A program made the position numbers and the translations under genes. Of a stretch of DNA of 59,184 bases, positions 51,356 to 59,129 are shown piece by piece (the first letter of the stretch is position 1; every line of letters starts with the position of its first letter). The notes below the pieces were generated by a model. It saw nothing but the letters and a program-made list of their open reading frames with translations. It had not been told where the DNA came from and searched no databases. The DNA lies in the NCBI GenBank assembly GCA_026713865.1, contig JAPONQ010000002.1, positions 1-59,184 of the forward strand, in the 5' to 3' direction. Origin of the DNA: Chloroflexota bacterium (GTDB lineage Bacteria > Chloroflexota > Dehalococcoidia > UBA2979).

Positions 51356-52168
51356 GTGCCCGAGATACCCGACCTCGAGGCGATCCGCGGCTTCCTCGGG
51401 TCCGCACTCCCGGGACGCCCGGTCGAGGCGGTCGAGACCCGCCTCCCGTGGCTCATCCGAAGCGAGCAGAAACTGGAGGGTCTCGTCGGGCACGCGCTCG
51501 GCCCGGTCGAACGGCGCGGCAAGTTTCTCATCGTCACCGTCGACGACGGGCGCGCCCTGGTGGTGAACGCGATGCTGACCGGACGCTTCCAGTGGAGCGA
51601 GGCCGGCGTCCGGCGCCGGCCTCACTACGCTGTTGTGCTCTCGCTCGCCGGGGGACACGAGCTGCGCTATATGGACGCCCGGCGGATGGGCCGCTGGTAC
51701 GTGGTACCCGGAAGCGAGCTCGACTCCATCCCGCAACTGGCCGAGCTCGGGCCGGACGCGCTCGCCGTCGGCGAGGGGGAGTTCATCGAGCGGCTGCGCC
51801 GGCATCGCGGGCAGATCAAGCCCACGCTGACCAACCAGCGCTTCGTCGCGGGTATCGGAAATGCGTACTCAGACGAGATACTGTGGGAGGCACGGCTGCA
51901 CCCGCACCGCCGCCGCGCGACAATGGACGTCGAGGAGCAGCGTCGACTCCACCGCGCCATCGGCGACGTCTACCGCTGGGCGATCCCGATCGTGGCACGG
52001 GAGGTGGCGGAGGGACTGAACCAGAGCACCCGGGAGTGGCGCGCGCACCTGCGGGTGCACCGGCGCGCCGGCGAGCCCTGCCCGCGCTGCGGGCACTCGG
52101 TCCGCGGGCAGAGCCGCGGCGGCAGCGAGACGAACTACTGCCTGACCTGCCAACCGCTCGCGCTATAG
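51356..52168 (+). CDS. mutM: Formamidopyrimidine-DNA glycosylase family (Fpg/Nei)
   Basis: 270 residues. After the initiator comes Pro2-Glu3 (PEIPDLEAIRGFL), the catalytic N-terminal proline of the family. VERRGKFLIVTVDDG holds the conserved Lys, VVNAMLTGRFQW the His/Met loop variant, VAGIGNAYSDEILWEARLHP the H2TH, and CPRCGHSVRGQSRGGSETNY-C-x2-C the zinc finger. It excises oxidised bases and nicks DNA. Whether it prefers 8-oxoG (Fpg) or pyrimidines (Nei) cannot be decided. PEIPDLE instead of PELPEVE marks a divergent branch. Confidence 0.92.
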   Translation: MPEIPDLEAIRGFLGSALPGRPVEAVETRLPWLIRSEQKLEGLVGHALGPVERRGKFLIVTVDDGRALVVNAMLTGRFQWSEAGVRRRPHYAVVLSLAGGHELRYMDARRMGRWYVVPGSELDSIPQLAELGPDALAVGEGEFIERLRRHRGQIKPTLTNQRFVAGIGNAYSDEILWEARLHPHRRRATMDVEEQRRLHRAIGDVYRWAIPIVAREVAEGLNQSTREWRAHLRVHRRAGEPCPRCGHSVRGQSRGGSETNYCLTCQPLAL

Positions 52169-52169
52169 T
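52164..52169 (+). promoter_or_regulatory. -10 element upstream of hypothetical gene
   Basis: TATAGT overlaps the mutM stop. GGAGGGG follows and ATG 52188 is 18 nt downstream, so this is a short conventional leader. Confidence 0.45.
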
Positions 52170-52187
52170 GCCGAGGAGGGGACGGAT

Positions 52188-52901
52188 ATGAAGGTCATCG
52201 GACGCAACGTCGGCGAGGCGATCGAGCCGCTCTACCGGGAGGTCGAGCAACGCCTCGCCACCGAGGGCGGCGGTCGCCGTCTCGAGGTCACGAGCACCGA
52301 CGACGGCGCGCTCTCCAACGTCCGCTGGCGTGCCGACCACGTCGCGATCTCCGTGCGCAAGGGGATACCGACGCACGCGCTGCCGCACGTCCTCGCCGTT
52401 GCGCTCCAGCACGTTCGCCAGCGCCTCGACGGCTACCCCGACGTGGTCCGATCCGACCGAGCGCAGCCGGACGGCGCCGGAATCGCGCGTACCGCGCTCC
52501 GCGAACTCGTGCTCGCCCCGGAGGCAGAGCAGCGTCTGGAGCCGCTCGGCCTCGACGATCGCTGGGAGGCGGAGCAGCGTCACAAGGGGCTGAAACAGTT
52601 GCTCCGGGACGCCGGAGAGGACTGGAACGAACCGGGCACCCCGGCGCACCAGTTCGCCGCGCTCTCCTACGCGCGCTATGCGCTGCAGCACCCGCCCGAG
52701 ATGTGGGAGAGCCTGGGGGAGGCAATGCGTGACCAGCTTCCGAAGGCGACAGCCTCCGGCGACGACGTGCTCGCCCTCGTCTCCCGCCACGGCTGGAAGG
52801 ATCAGGCGACCGCGCTCAAGACGCTCACGGAGGTCAGGGACGCGCTGCAGATGCGGCCCTATACGCTGATCCAGGATCGGCGCACGGGCGGCTTCTACTA
52901 G
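52188..52901 (+). CDS. Unrecognised soluble protein
   Basis: 237 residues, no signal or membrane segment and no cysteine. I do not recognise a family. The first 85 residues are mixed alpha/beta (VIGRNVGEAIEPLYREVEQR, AISVRKGIPTHALPHVLAVA). The middle is helical with repeated LEPLGLDDRWEAEQRHKGLK and FAALSYARYALQHPPEMWES. The end is YTLIQDRRTGGFY. Histidines in HALPHVLAVALQHV are spaced in a helix but do not match a known metal site. It has its own -10 and Shine-Dalgarno. Its stop shares the CTAG palindrome with the converging HNH gene. A full-length, well-formed gene of unknown job. Confidence 0.7.
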   Translation: MKVIGRNVGEAIEPLYREVEQRLATEGGGRRLEVTSTDDGALSNVRWRADHVAISVRKGIPTHALPHVLAVALQHVRQRLDGYPDVVRSDRAQPDGAGIARTALRELVLAPEAEQRLEPLGLDDRWEAEQRHKGLKQLLRDAGEDWNEPGTPAHQFAALSYARYALQHPPEMWESLGEAMRDQLPKATASGDDVLALVSRHGWKDQATALKTLTEVRDALQMRPYTLIQDRRTGGFY

Positions 52902-53485
52902 CCCGAGGCCTCGAGGTAGGCGGGCCCGGCGACGGCCCGCACGGCCAGGCGCGCCCCCGGGCCGGTCCCCATCCACCCGAGCAGGAACGGCGACCACTCG
53001 GCGTAGCGATCCAGGTAGGGGCCGAAGAGCGCGGCGTAGCTCGCCCCCGGGCGGAACGGCGAGCGTCTCAGCGCCATTCGCGCCTCGCCCGGCGTCCGCC
53101 CGCCCTTGCGATGGTTGCAGGCGGTGCAGGCCGTGACGACGTTGCTCCACTCGTGGACACCCCCGCGGTGGCGCGGAAGCACGTGGTCGAGCGTGAGATC
53201 GGCGGCGCGGCCGCAGTACTGGCAGCGCCCGTGGTCGCGAGCGAAGACGCCGCTGCGGGTGAGCCGCACGTGCGGGCGCGGACGGCGCACCTGCGCCCGG
53301 AGCCGGATCACCGAGGGGCGCTGGTAGGCGGTCGAGACCGCGCGCAACTCACCCCTCGCCGCGTGCAACAGCTCCGCCTTGTCGCGGAAGACCAGGAGGA
53401 ACGCACGCCGCACCGAGCACACGTTGAGCGGCTCGTAGTTCTGGTTGAGCACCAGCGCGCGCTGATCAAGTGCCTGACCCGACAC
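52898..53485 (-). CDS. HNH endonuclease
   Basis: 195 residues from GTG 53485, six bases after a G6 Shine-Dalgarno; GTG 53491 is also possible. N-terminal ALVLNQNYEPLNVCSVRRAF is typical of the small bacterial HNH family with this opening. The HNH site is CQYCGRAADLTLDHVLPRHR, then GGVHEWSNVVTACTACNHRK, giving Cys4 zinc plus the His-Asn-His core. It is free-standing: no methylase or mobile-element gene nearby. Homologues in many actinobacteria and chloroflexi are chromosomal housekeeping-like genes of unknown role. Confidence 0.93.
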   Translation of the reverse strand: MSGQALDQRALVLNQNYEPLNVCSVRRAFLLVFRDKAELLHAARGELRAVSTAYQRPSVIRLRAQVRRPRPHVRLTRSGVFARDHGRCQYCGRAADLTLDHVLPRHRGGVHEWSNVVTACTACNHRKGGRTPGEARMALRRSPFRPGASYAALFGPYLDRYAEWSPFLLGWMGTGPGARLAVRAVAGPAYLEASG

Positions 53486-53520
53486 GTGCACCCCCCGCCC
53501 CCTGCGGCGGCCCGGCGCCG

Positions 53521-53526
53521 AGTCTA
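53521..53526 (-). promoter_or_regulatory. -10 element of HNH gene
   Basis: TAGACT on the minus strand, about 35 nt upstream of GTG 53485. The remaining gap to the cvpA-like stop (53527-53595) is G/C-homopolymer-rich with GC hairpin potential and no gene. Confidence 0.4.
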
Positions 53527-53595
53527 GCCGATCGTGGCGCGCCCCCGCCGGGCGCGGGGCGCCCCCCCGCCGGGCGGCCAGGGGGGCCGGGGGAG

Positions 53596-54093
53596 CTAGG
53601 CGACGAGCAGGTCGGTCACCTCGGGAGGCAGCAGCGGCTCGGCCACGAAGAAGACCTCGAGGAAGAACGGAGCGAGCGTGGACGCGTCGGCCGCCGCCGC
53701 AAGGCCCGCCGCCGCGGGAAAGGCCGTGACCGCAACCAGGAGCACCTCGACGATCAGCACGCCCTTGAGGAGGCCGAACGCCGCGCCCCCCGCGCGATCG
53801 AAGGGTCCGAGCAGAAGCAGCGAGGCGGCGCGCCGCAGGAACAGCGCGACGAACTGGCCGAGCACGACCACACCGGCGAAGATCGCGACGAACGCGACGA
53901 GCTCGCGGGTCCTCTGGTCCTCGAGCACGATCTCGGCGTCGGCCGCGAGCTCCCGATAGACTTGCCCGGCGAGCACCGCTCCGAGCACGACAGCCGCGAG
54001 CATGACGACCTCGCGAATGAGGCCGACCGCGAACGCGCGCCATGTCAGGGCCGCGAGTATCACGATGATCGCGAGATCGAGCCAGTTAAGCAT
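53596..54093 (-). CDS. CvpA-family membrane protein
   Basis: 165 residues from ATG 54093, with GGAGG 4 nt upstream. LNWLDLAIIVILAALTWRAF, a second helix VVMLAAVVLGAVLAGQVYRE, a third ELVAFVAIFAGVVVLGQFVA, and a fourth AFGLLKGVLIVEVLLVAVTA. The opening with D in helix 1 and the FDRAGGAAFGLLKG motif are CvpA hallmarks. CvpA proteins affect colicin V export and envelope integrity in enterobacteria; the role here is unknown. Confidence 0.9.
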   Translation of the reverse strand: MLNWLDLAIIVILAALTWRAFAVGLIREVVMLAAVVLGAVLAGQVYRELAADAEIVLEDQRTRELVAFVAIFAGVVVLGQFVALFLRRAASLLLLGPFDRAGGAAFGLLKGVLIVEVLLVAVTAFPAAAGLAAAADASTLAPFFLEVFFVAEPLLPPEVTDLLVA

Positions 54094-54217
54094 GGCCCTC
54101 CGGGCTCGGTCGTCGCCCGCGGAGCGATGCTCGATCGTAGCACGCGCCCGGGCGCGGCCCCGCAGCCCCCCTGCGCTCGGCGGCGAGGCGCAGGCGACCG
54201 TGCCGGGTGGGGCAGGC

Positions 54218-54796
54218 TCACCGGACGTGCGGCGGCCGCCACCCGGCAGATCGCTCGTCGGCCGGACCTCCGACACCGCCGGCGGCGGCGGTCTCGACGT
54301 CGTCGTCACCCCGCCCCGGCGGCGAGTCACCACTCTCCGCGGACACTTCGGCCGCGCGCCGGAGCAACCGGAGGCGGATCACGCGATGCGTGTGGGGCCA
54401 GTGCTCGATCTCGACCTCGTCGCCCTCCTCCAGCTCGTGGTAGGCGGGAACGGAGACGACGAAGGCACCGGCCCTCAGGATGAGGTAGTGCGTGCGCCCC
54501 AGCCACATGAAGAGGCCCGGGCGCCGCTTCCGTAGCACGACCCCGGTCGTCATGATCGGCGCGGCACGAAGGTCGCGCAGCGCGCCGGTCGCCTGAAACG
54601 TCGTTCCGAAGAGGCCCAGACCCAGGACCGTGAGCCCGATCAGGGCCCCGAAGTCGCCGCCGATGAGCACCGGAAGGAGCCAGACGACCCCGGCCCCGCT
54701 GATCGCGGCGAGCGGCACGTAGAGCATCGCCATGCGCATCAGGCCGCCGCGATCGGGCACCCCGTCCTGCAGCACGTCGAATCGCCGCCGCATCAT
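54218..54796 (-). CDS. Two-helix membrane protein of unknown function
   Basis: 192 residues, starts MM with GGAGGA immediately upstream. Two helices: MLYVPLAAISGAGVVWLLPV and ALIGLTVLGLGLFGTTFQAT. The following cytoplasmic or surface domain is beta-rich (GVVLRKRRPGLFMWLGRTHY, YHELEEGDEVEIEHWPHTHR) and resembles the small OB/NfeD-like or DUF3592-like domains that follow such helices. The C-terminal 40 residues are Gly/Ala/Asp-rich and disordered. I cannot assign a function. Confidence 0.65.
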   Translation of the reverse strand: MMRRRFDVLQDGVPDRGGLMRMAMLYVPLAAISGAGVVWLLPVLIGGDFGALIGLTVLGLGLFGTTFQATGALRDLRAAPIMTTGVVLRKRRPGLFMWLGRTHYLILRAGAFVVSVPAYHELEEGDEVEIEHWPHTHRVIRLRLLRRAAEVSAESGDSPPGRGDDDVETAAAGGVGGPADERSAGWRPPHVR

Positions 54797-54830
54797 TCCT
54801 CCGAGAGAGCCTGAGCCCGCTCTGCCGAGT

Positions 54831-55445
54831 CTACTGCGCGGGGATCGTGATCACCTGCCCGATCTGGATCTGCGAGACATCGGCGATCCCGTTGAGCTCC
54901 ACGATCCGCTCCTGGAACTCCTCGCGGTCGCCGCCGGGCGCGAGGAAGCGTGTGACGATCCCCGAGATCGTATCTCCCGCCTCGACCGTGTACTCACGCT
55001 CTGTCTGGTGCGCCGGCGCCGGGGTGGGAGTCGCGGCCGTCGGCGTCGCCGTCGGCGTCGCGATCGCTGCGGGCGTCGGCGGCGGCGCGGCGTCCACCGC
55101 GGGCCGCGCCTCGGCCGCGTCGACGCGGAGAAGCGCGCCTGCACCGGACTGCGGCGTTGCGGCCGGCGTGGCGGAGGGTGCTACCGCTCCGAGCACGCCG
55201 GCGATCGACGCCGGCGGGCGCCCCTCCGTGCCGAATCTCTCGGGGGGAAAGACCAGAAGCCACACGGCCACGACCGAACCCGCCACCAGAGCGAGCAGCG
55301 AACCCCGGTACACCCAGTAGGACGGAAGCGCGCGGGCCGGATCCATGCAGCGCGAGCAGAGAGCCTCTCCGTGCCCGTCGCAGAAGAGCGACCCACAGCG
55401 CGGGCACTCCGCGACGGCCCTCTGGTCACAGGCGTGGCACTGCAC
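54831..55445 (-). CDS. Zinc-ribbon / single-helix / LysM protein
   Basis: 204 residues from GTG 55445, chosen because TACCCT ends 7 nt upstream; GTG 55451 would leave only 1 nt. The N-terminus is a compact Cys/His zinc module resembling a B-box: CHACDQRAVAECPRCGSLFC, then DGHGEALCSRC. One helix follows (SLLALVAGSVVAVWLLVFP), then a long Ala/Thr/Pro linker and a C-terminal LysM domain (YTVEAGDTISGIVTRFL ... VSQIQIGQVITIPAQ). The layout puts zinc module inside and LysM outside, bound to peptidoglycan. No known partner. It is downstream of rplL but on its own promoter. Confidence 0.83.
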   Translation of the reverse strand: MQCHACDQRAVAECPRCGSLFCDGHGEALCSRCMDPARALPSYWVYRGSLLALVAGSVVAVWLLVFPPERFGTEGRPPASIAGVLGAVAPSATPAATPQSGAGALLRVDAAEARPAVDAAPPPTPAAIATPTATPTAATPTPAPAHQTEREYTVEAGDTISGIVTRFLAPGGDREEFQERIVELNGIADVSQIQIGQVITIPAQ

Positions 55446-55452
55446 GAGCACG

Positions 55453-55458
55453 AGGGTA
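55453..55458 (-). promoter_or_regulatory. -10 element of leaderless LysM gene
   Basis: TACCCT (55458-55453), then seven bases, then GTG 55445 on the minus strand. Confidence 0.45.
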
Positions 55459-55486
55459 TCGCAGCGGCACGCCCCCCGGCACGCCC

Positions 55487-55504
55487 CGGGGCCGCCCGGC
55501 CCCG
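55487..55504 (-). terminator. GC hairpin after rplL
   Basis: CGGGGCC-GGGC-GGCCCCG on the minus strand is a perfect 7-bp stem with a 4-nt loop, about 50 nt past the rplL stop. It has no U-tract. It may end the ribosomal protein transcript. Confidence 0.4.
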
Positions 55505-55554
55505 AGCCCGGCAGCCGACGAGCGGCTCACGCCGAAGCCGCCGGGGCCTTGGGT

Positions 55555-55932
55555 CTAGACGAGCTCGACCGTCGCGCCCGCCTCCTCAAGCTTCACCTTC
55601 GCGGCCTCGGCGTCCTCCTTGGAGGCGCCCTCGCGGACAGGCTTCGGCGCCGCCTCGACGAGATCCTTCGCCTCCTTGAGGCCGAGGGTCGTGAGCTCCC
55701 GAACCGCCTTGATGACCTGGATCTTGTTCGCGCCGAACTCCTTCAGCACGACGTCGAAGTAGCTCTGCTCCTCCGCGGCCGCTCCGTTGCCATCCGCCGC
55801 CGCCGCAGGCGCGACCGCCATCGGCGCCGCGGCCGTGACGCCGAACTCCTCCTCAATCGCCCGATTCAGGTCCCGCAGCTCGATGATCGTCATCCCGCGG
55901 ATGATCTCGAGCGCCTCGTCCACCTTGGCCAT
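55555..55932 (-). CDS. rplL: Large ribosomal subunit protein bL12 (L7/L12)
   Basis: 125 residues from ATG 55932, with GGGAGG 7 nt upstream. N-terminal dimerisation domain [20 protein letters not shown], Ala/Pro/Met hinge at about 35-55, and C-terminal factor-binding domain [20 protein letters not shown] with [18 protein letters not shown]. It forms the stalk with L10. The next gene is a LysM protein, not rpoB, so the usual rplL-rpoBC join is absent. Confidence 0.98.
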   Translation of the reverse strand: MAKVDEALEIIRGMTIIELRDLNRAIEEEFGVTAAAPMAVAPAAAADGNGAAAEEQSYFDVVLKEFGANKIQVIKAVRELTTLGLKEAKDLVEAAPKPVREGASKEDAEAAKVKLEEAGATVELV

Positions 55933-56005
55933 CGTCGTTCCTCCCACGCTCACGGCGGCGAAGCCGCCCCGTCCTTCGTCCTCCGCCGTCCGGCGTACGC
56001 TCCCC

Positions 56006-56539
56006 TTATCCGGCCGCCCCCTCGAGCTGCGCCGCGCGAGCCTCGATCAGCCCCGCGAACTCGCGCGTCGCCGCCTGCAAGAGACTCGTGAACTCGACCA
56101 GCGGCCCGACGACCCCGCCGGCGATGCGACCGAGCAGCTCCTCCCGGGGCGGGACCGCCGCGAGCTCCTGAACGAACGCCGCATCGACCAGCTTGCCCTC
56201 GACCACCGCGCCTCGCATCTCGACCGGCGAGGCCGGGTGCTCGCGCAGATAGGCCGCGAGCACGCGCGCCGGCGCGGTGACGTCCTCGCGCGAGATCACG
56301 AGCGCGGTCGGACCCTGCGCGAGCTCGCCGAAGGCGTCGAGACCCTCGTCCCGGGCCGCGATCCGCAGCAGCGTGTTCTTGATCACGCGCATCTCGGCCC
56401 CGGCTTCCGTGAGCCGGCGCCTCAGCACGACCTGCTCCCCGACGGAGATGCCCTGATAGCCGGTCGAGATGGCGATCTGGGCATCCCGGATCAGGAGCCG
56501 CAGCTCGCCCACCTCCGTGACCTTAGCCGTCGTCGGCAT
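56006..56539 (-). CDS. rplJ: Large ribosomal subunit protein uL10
   Basis: 177 residues from ATG 56539, with AGAGGAG upstream. An upstream frame continues but belongs to the RNA leader. [57 protein letters not shown], and a C-terminal helix for L12 dimers, [21 protein letters not shown]10 with L12 binds 23S rRNA and represses its own leader. It is the third gene in rplK-rplA-rplJ-rplL. Confidence 0.98.
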   Translation of the reverse strand: MPTTAKVTEVGELRLLIRDAQIAISTGYQGISVGEQVVLRRRLTEAGAEMRVIKNTLLRIAARDEGLDAFGELAQGPTALVISREDVTAPARVLAAYLREHPASPVEMRGAVVEGKLVDAAFVQELAAVPPREELLGRIAGGVVGPLVEFTSLLQAATREFAGLIEARAAQLEGAAG

Positions 56540-56752
56540 ACCGGCTCCTCTCCGCCTCACCCGCCGACGCGGGCGACAAAAAAAGCGCTCACCCGCCGGT
56601 GAGCGCGTGGAGCGGCGCCTAAGCGCCGCGCCGCCCACCTGCACGGGAGGCCCGAAGGCGCTTACCCTCCCGCCTCGCAGAGGCGAAGGACCCGTGGTCT
56701 CCGGCGGTCCGGGCGCCGCCGCGGCGGCGCCGATCTGGCCGAGAGTAGTCTC
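56540..56752 (-). ncRNA. rplJ (L10) mRNA leader with intrinsic attenuator
   Basis: The 213-nt gap between rplA and rplJ folds into several helices. They include GGCGCCGCC-GC-GGCGGCGCC type arms near 56710, a middle element containing CGAGGCGGGAGGG...CCTCCCG, and GCGGCGC-TTAG-GCGCCGC near 56620. It ends in a perfect terminator: GCGCTCAC-CGGCGG-GTGAGCGC (56606-56585) followed by seven T (56584-56578), 38 nt before ATG 56539. This matches the known L10-leader principle, in which L10(L12) binding to a kink-turn region selects termination. The exact kink-turn was not traced. Confidence 0.65.
56578..56606 (-). terminator. Attenuator terminator in rplJ leader
   Basis: 8-bp perfect stem, six-base loop and seven T on the minus strand. 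It is the only textbook Rho-independent terminator I found in the window, and it lies between rplA and rplJ rather than after an operon. Confidence 0.85.
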
Positions 56753-57469
56753 CTACGAGTCGCCGTCCAGCGCCAGCACCTGTCCCACGTCCAACGGGAT
56801 ACCCGGTCCCATCGTGGAGGCGAGCGCGGCACTCCGGATCATCTGACCCTTACCGCCGCTGGGGCGGTTGCGCTGAATCTCCCCGATCAGCGTCGAGAGA
56901 TTCTCGACCAGCTGGCCCTCCTCGAAGGAGGCCTTCCCGATCGCGCAGTGGATCAGGTTGGTGCGGTCGAGGCGGAACTCAACCCGGCCGGACTTGGCCT
57001 CGCGCACGCCGCGCGCCAGATCCTCGCTCTCCAGCACGGTGTTGTTTCGCGGGTTGGGCATGAGGCCCCGCGGTCCGAGCAGCCGGCCGAGCCGGCCGAT
57101 CTTCGGCATCATCTCGCGCTGCGCCAGCACCACGTCGAAGTCCAGCTCGCCCGCCTCGAAGCGCCGCGCGAGATCGTCGGAACCGACGACGTCCGCGCCG
57201 GCCTCGAGCGCCAGCGTCGCGGCCTCACCCTCGGCGAAGACGGCGACGCGCATCGCCCGGCCCAGGCCGTGCGGCAGCACCACCGACCCACGCACCTGCT
57301 GGTCGGCGTGGCGGCCGTCGAGTCCGGTGCGGAGGTGAACCTCGATCGTTTCGTCGAACCGGGCAGTCGCCGTCTCGCGCGCCAGCGCGATGGCCTCCCG
57401 CGGCGAGTAGAAGCGGTCCCGCTCGACGCGGTCGCTCACCGCCTGCATCCGTTTCCCCGACTTCGCCAT
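56753..57469 (-). CDS. rplA: Large ribosomal subunit protein uL1
   Basis: 238 residues. FYSPREAIALARETATARFD, EVHLRTGLDGRHADQQVRGS, VVLPHGLGRAMRVAVFAEGE, the L1 signature GRLLGPRGLMPNPRNNTVLE, and RVEFRLDRTNLIHCAIGKAS. It binds the L1 stalk of 23S rRNA and may repress translation of the rplKA mRNA. ATG 57469 overlaps the rplK stop by 1 nt. Confidence 0.98.
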   Translation of the reverse strand: MAKSGKRMQAVSDRVERDRFYSPREAIALARETATARFDETIEVHLRTGLDGRHADQQVRGSVVLPHGLGRAMRVAVFAEGEAATLALEAGADVVGSDDLARRFEAGELDFDVVLAQREMMPKIGRLGRLLGPRGLMPNPRNNTVLESEDLARGVREAKSGRVEFRLDRTNLIHCAIGKASFEEGQLVENLSTLIGEIQRNRPSGGKGQMIRSAALASTMGPGIPLDVGQVLALDGDS

Positions 57470-57891
57470 CAGCCGACCTCGATCCCCATCGAGCGGGCTG
57501 TCCCCTCGACGATCCGCATCGCCTGCTCCACATCGGTCGTGTTCAGATCGGGGAGTTTGATCTCGGCGATTGCCCGCACCTGGGCACGCGACACGCTCCC
57601 CGCCCCCTCCATCTTCGGGTTCGAGGAGCCCTTGTCCACCCCGGCGGCCTTGCGCAGCAGGTCGGAGACCGGCGGCGTCTTCAGGATGAAGCTGAAGGAG
57701 CGGTCCTCGTAGATCGTGATCTGGGCCGGGACGATCTGCCCGGCCTGCTGCTGTGTCTGGGCGTTATAGGACTTGCAGAACTCCATGATGTTGATGCCGT
57801 GCGGACCCAGTGCGGTTCCCACCGGCGGCGCGGGGTTTGCCTGGCCCGCCGGGATCTGCAACGTCACCAGTGCCCGTACCTTCTTGGCCAT
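57469..57891 (-). CDS. rplK: Large ribosomal subunit protein uL11
   Basis: 140 residues. [60 protein letters not shown], and [20 protein letters not shown] are all canonical. It binds the GTPase-associated centre. It is 46 nt downstream of nusG in the standard order. Confidence 0.98.
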   Translation of the reverse strand: MAKKVRALVTLQIPAGQANPAPPVGTALGPHGINIMEFCKSYNAQTQQQAGQIVPAQITIYEDRSFSFILKTPPVSDLLRKAAGVDKGSSNPKMEGAGSVSRAQVRAIAEIKLPDLNTTDVEQAMRIVEGTARSMGIEVG

Positions 57892-57937
57892 CAGCCCGTC
57901 TCCCGCCCGCGCGCACCGAAGCGCGGCGCCATCCGCG

Positions 57938-58489
57938 CTACTGCTTCTCGACCTGCAGGAAGTCCAGCTCGACCGGCGTGTCGCGCCCGAACATGGAGAG
58001 CATGACGCGCACCTTCCCCTTGTCGAGGTTGATCTCGTCGACGAGCCCCACGAAGTCGGTGAACGGCCCGTCGATCACACGCACCGACTCGCCGGGCTCG
58101 AATCCGACGTTGATGCGTGCCGGCGCGGTGTCCATCTCGCGGAGAATGCGGTTGACCTCGTCGTCGGCGAGGGGAGTCGGGCGCGCCCGCTCGTCCGTGC
58201 TCGCTCCCGCGAAGCCCGTCACGCCCGGCGTGTTGCGAACGACGTACCACGAGGCGTCGTCCATCACCATCTGCACAAAGACGTACCCCGGGAAGAGCTT
58301 CTTGGAGACCGTCCGTCGCTGTCCCTCTCGGATCTCGATCTCGTTCTCCGTCGGGATCACAACCCGGAAGATGCGGTCCCCGACGTCCATGGTCTTGATG
58401 CGCTGCTCGAGGTTGGTACTCACCTTGTTCTCATAGCCCGAGTAGGTCTGCACGATGAACCAGGCGCGCCCGTCGTCGACGTCAAGCAC
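57938..58489 (-). CDS. nusG: Transcription termination/antitermination protein NusG
   Basis: 183 residues from GTG 58489. [49 protein letters not shown], and the KOW segment [20 protein letters not shown] ending in LDFLQVEKQ. The frame is open 13 codons further upstream to the secE stop (ENGAEAEGPAAT), with only non-standard CTG or ATT codons there, one of which follows AAGGGGGG by 4 nt. An upstream start is therefore possible. GTG 58489 itself lacks a near Shine-Dalgarno. Confidence 0.96.
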   Translation of the reverse strand: MLDVDDGRAWFIVQTYSGYENKVSTNLEQRIKTMDVGDRIFRVVIPTENEIEIREGQRRTVSKKLFPGYVFVQMVMDDASWYVVRNTPGVTGFAGASTDERARPTPLADDEVNRILREMDTAPARINVGFEPGESVRVIDGPFTDFVGLVDEINLDKGKVRVMLSMFGRDTPVELDFLQVEKQ

Positions 58490-58550
58490 CGTCGCAGCGG
58501 GGCCCTCGGCCTCCGCACCGTTCTCAATTAGGTCGGCCAGGATGCCCCCC

Positions 58551-58859
58551 TTAGCGCAGGATCGTCCGCTCGACGATCCAGCTGAAACCGAGATCGGCGC
58601 CCCCGAGGACGACCCCGAAGAGGATGGAGACCACCACCACCACGAGCGTGAGGTGATAGACCTCGCCGCGGCCCGGCCACGTCACCTTCCGCAGCTCTCC
58701 GATGATGTCCCGCGCCCAGAGCGGCCGGAAGAGCGAGCCGCGCCGCGGCGAGTCGGCGGCCGGCGGAGCGGAGGGGGCCATCGGCGTGCGCCCCTGAGTC
58801 GGCTGCCGCCGCTGGCGCCGCTCCGCCCGCTCCTGCGCTCGCCTCGACGCGCGACCCAT
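58551..58859 (-). CDS. secE: Preprotein translocase subunit SecE
   Basis: 102 residues. A charged Arg/Gln-rich N-terminus (about 1-45), then the SecE amphipathic helix with IIGELRKVTWPGRGEV and a single membrane helix LVVVVVSILFGVVLGGADLG. It is in standard position between rpmG and nusG. The N-terminal extension is longer than the minimal form, as in many GC-rich bacteria. Confidence 0.96.
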   Translation of the reverse strand: MGRASRRAQERAERRQRRQPTQGRTPMAPSAPPAADSPRRGSLFRPLWARDIIGELRKVTWPGRGEVYHLTLVVVVVSILFGVVLGGADLGFSWIVERTILR

Positions 58860-58886
58860 GACCGCCTCGTCTCTCCGCCGCCCGCG

Positions 58887-59048
58887 CTAACGCGTTTCGC
58901 GATGCAGCTGCCGCTCGCGGCAGCGGGGGCAGAACTTGCGCAGCTCGAGGCGGTCCGGATCGTTCCGCCGGTTCTTTCTCGTGTGGTAGGTCCGCTCGCG
59001 GCATTCGGTGCACGCGAGGGTGATGTGGATGCGGTCGCCCTTCGCCAC
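58887..59048 (-). CDS. rpmG: Large ribosomal subunit protein bL33
   Basis: 53 residues: GTG 59048 to TAG 58887. It reads [20 protein letters not shown], then [20 protein letters not shown] and [13 protein letters not shown]. The two Cys-x2-Cys pairs (CTEC, CPRC) show the zinc-binding C+ form. It is too short to stand out by length but lies exactly between tuf and secE, as in many bacteria. Confidence 0.96.
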   Translation of the reverse strand: MAKGDRIHITLACTECRERTYHTRKNRRNDPDRLELRKFCPRCRERQLHRETR

Positions 59049-59088
59049 GCTCTCCCCCTCGGCCCCGCCCCGCGACGCCCTGCTCCGT

Positions 59089-59114
59089 GAGGCCCCGGAC
59101 GTCCGCCGGGCCTC
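59089..59114 (-). terminator. Hairpin between tuf and rpmG
   Basis: GAGGCCC at one end pairs with GGGCCTC at the other (7 bp) around a GC-rich loop. No T-run follows. It lies 16 nt after the tuf stop and may end or process the tuf transcript. Confidence 0.35.
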
Positions 59115-59129
59115 GGTGTTCTCTGCTCC

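Noticed and set aside
52898-53485. HNH gene as part of a mobile intron, phage or restriction system
   Set aside because: No reverse transcriptase, methylase, integrase, terminase or repeats flank it; it looks like a resident chromosomal gene.
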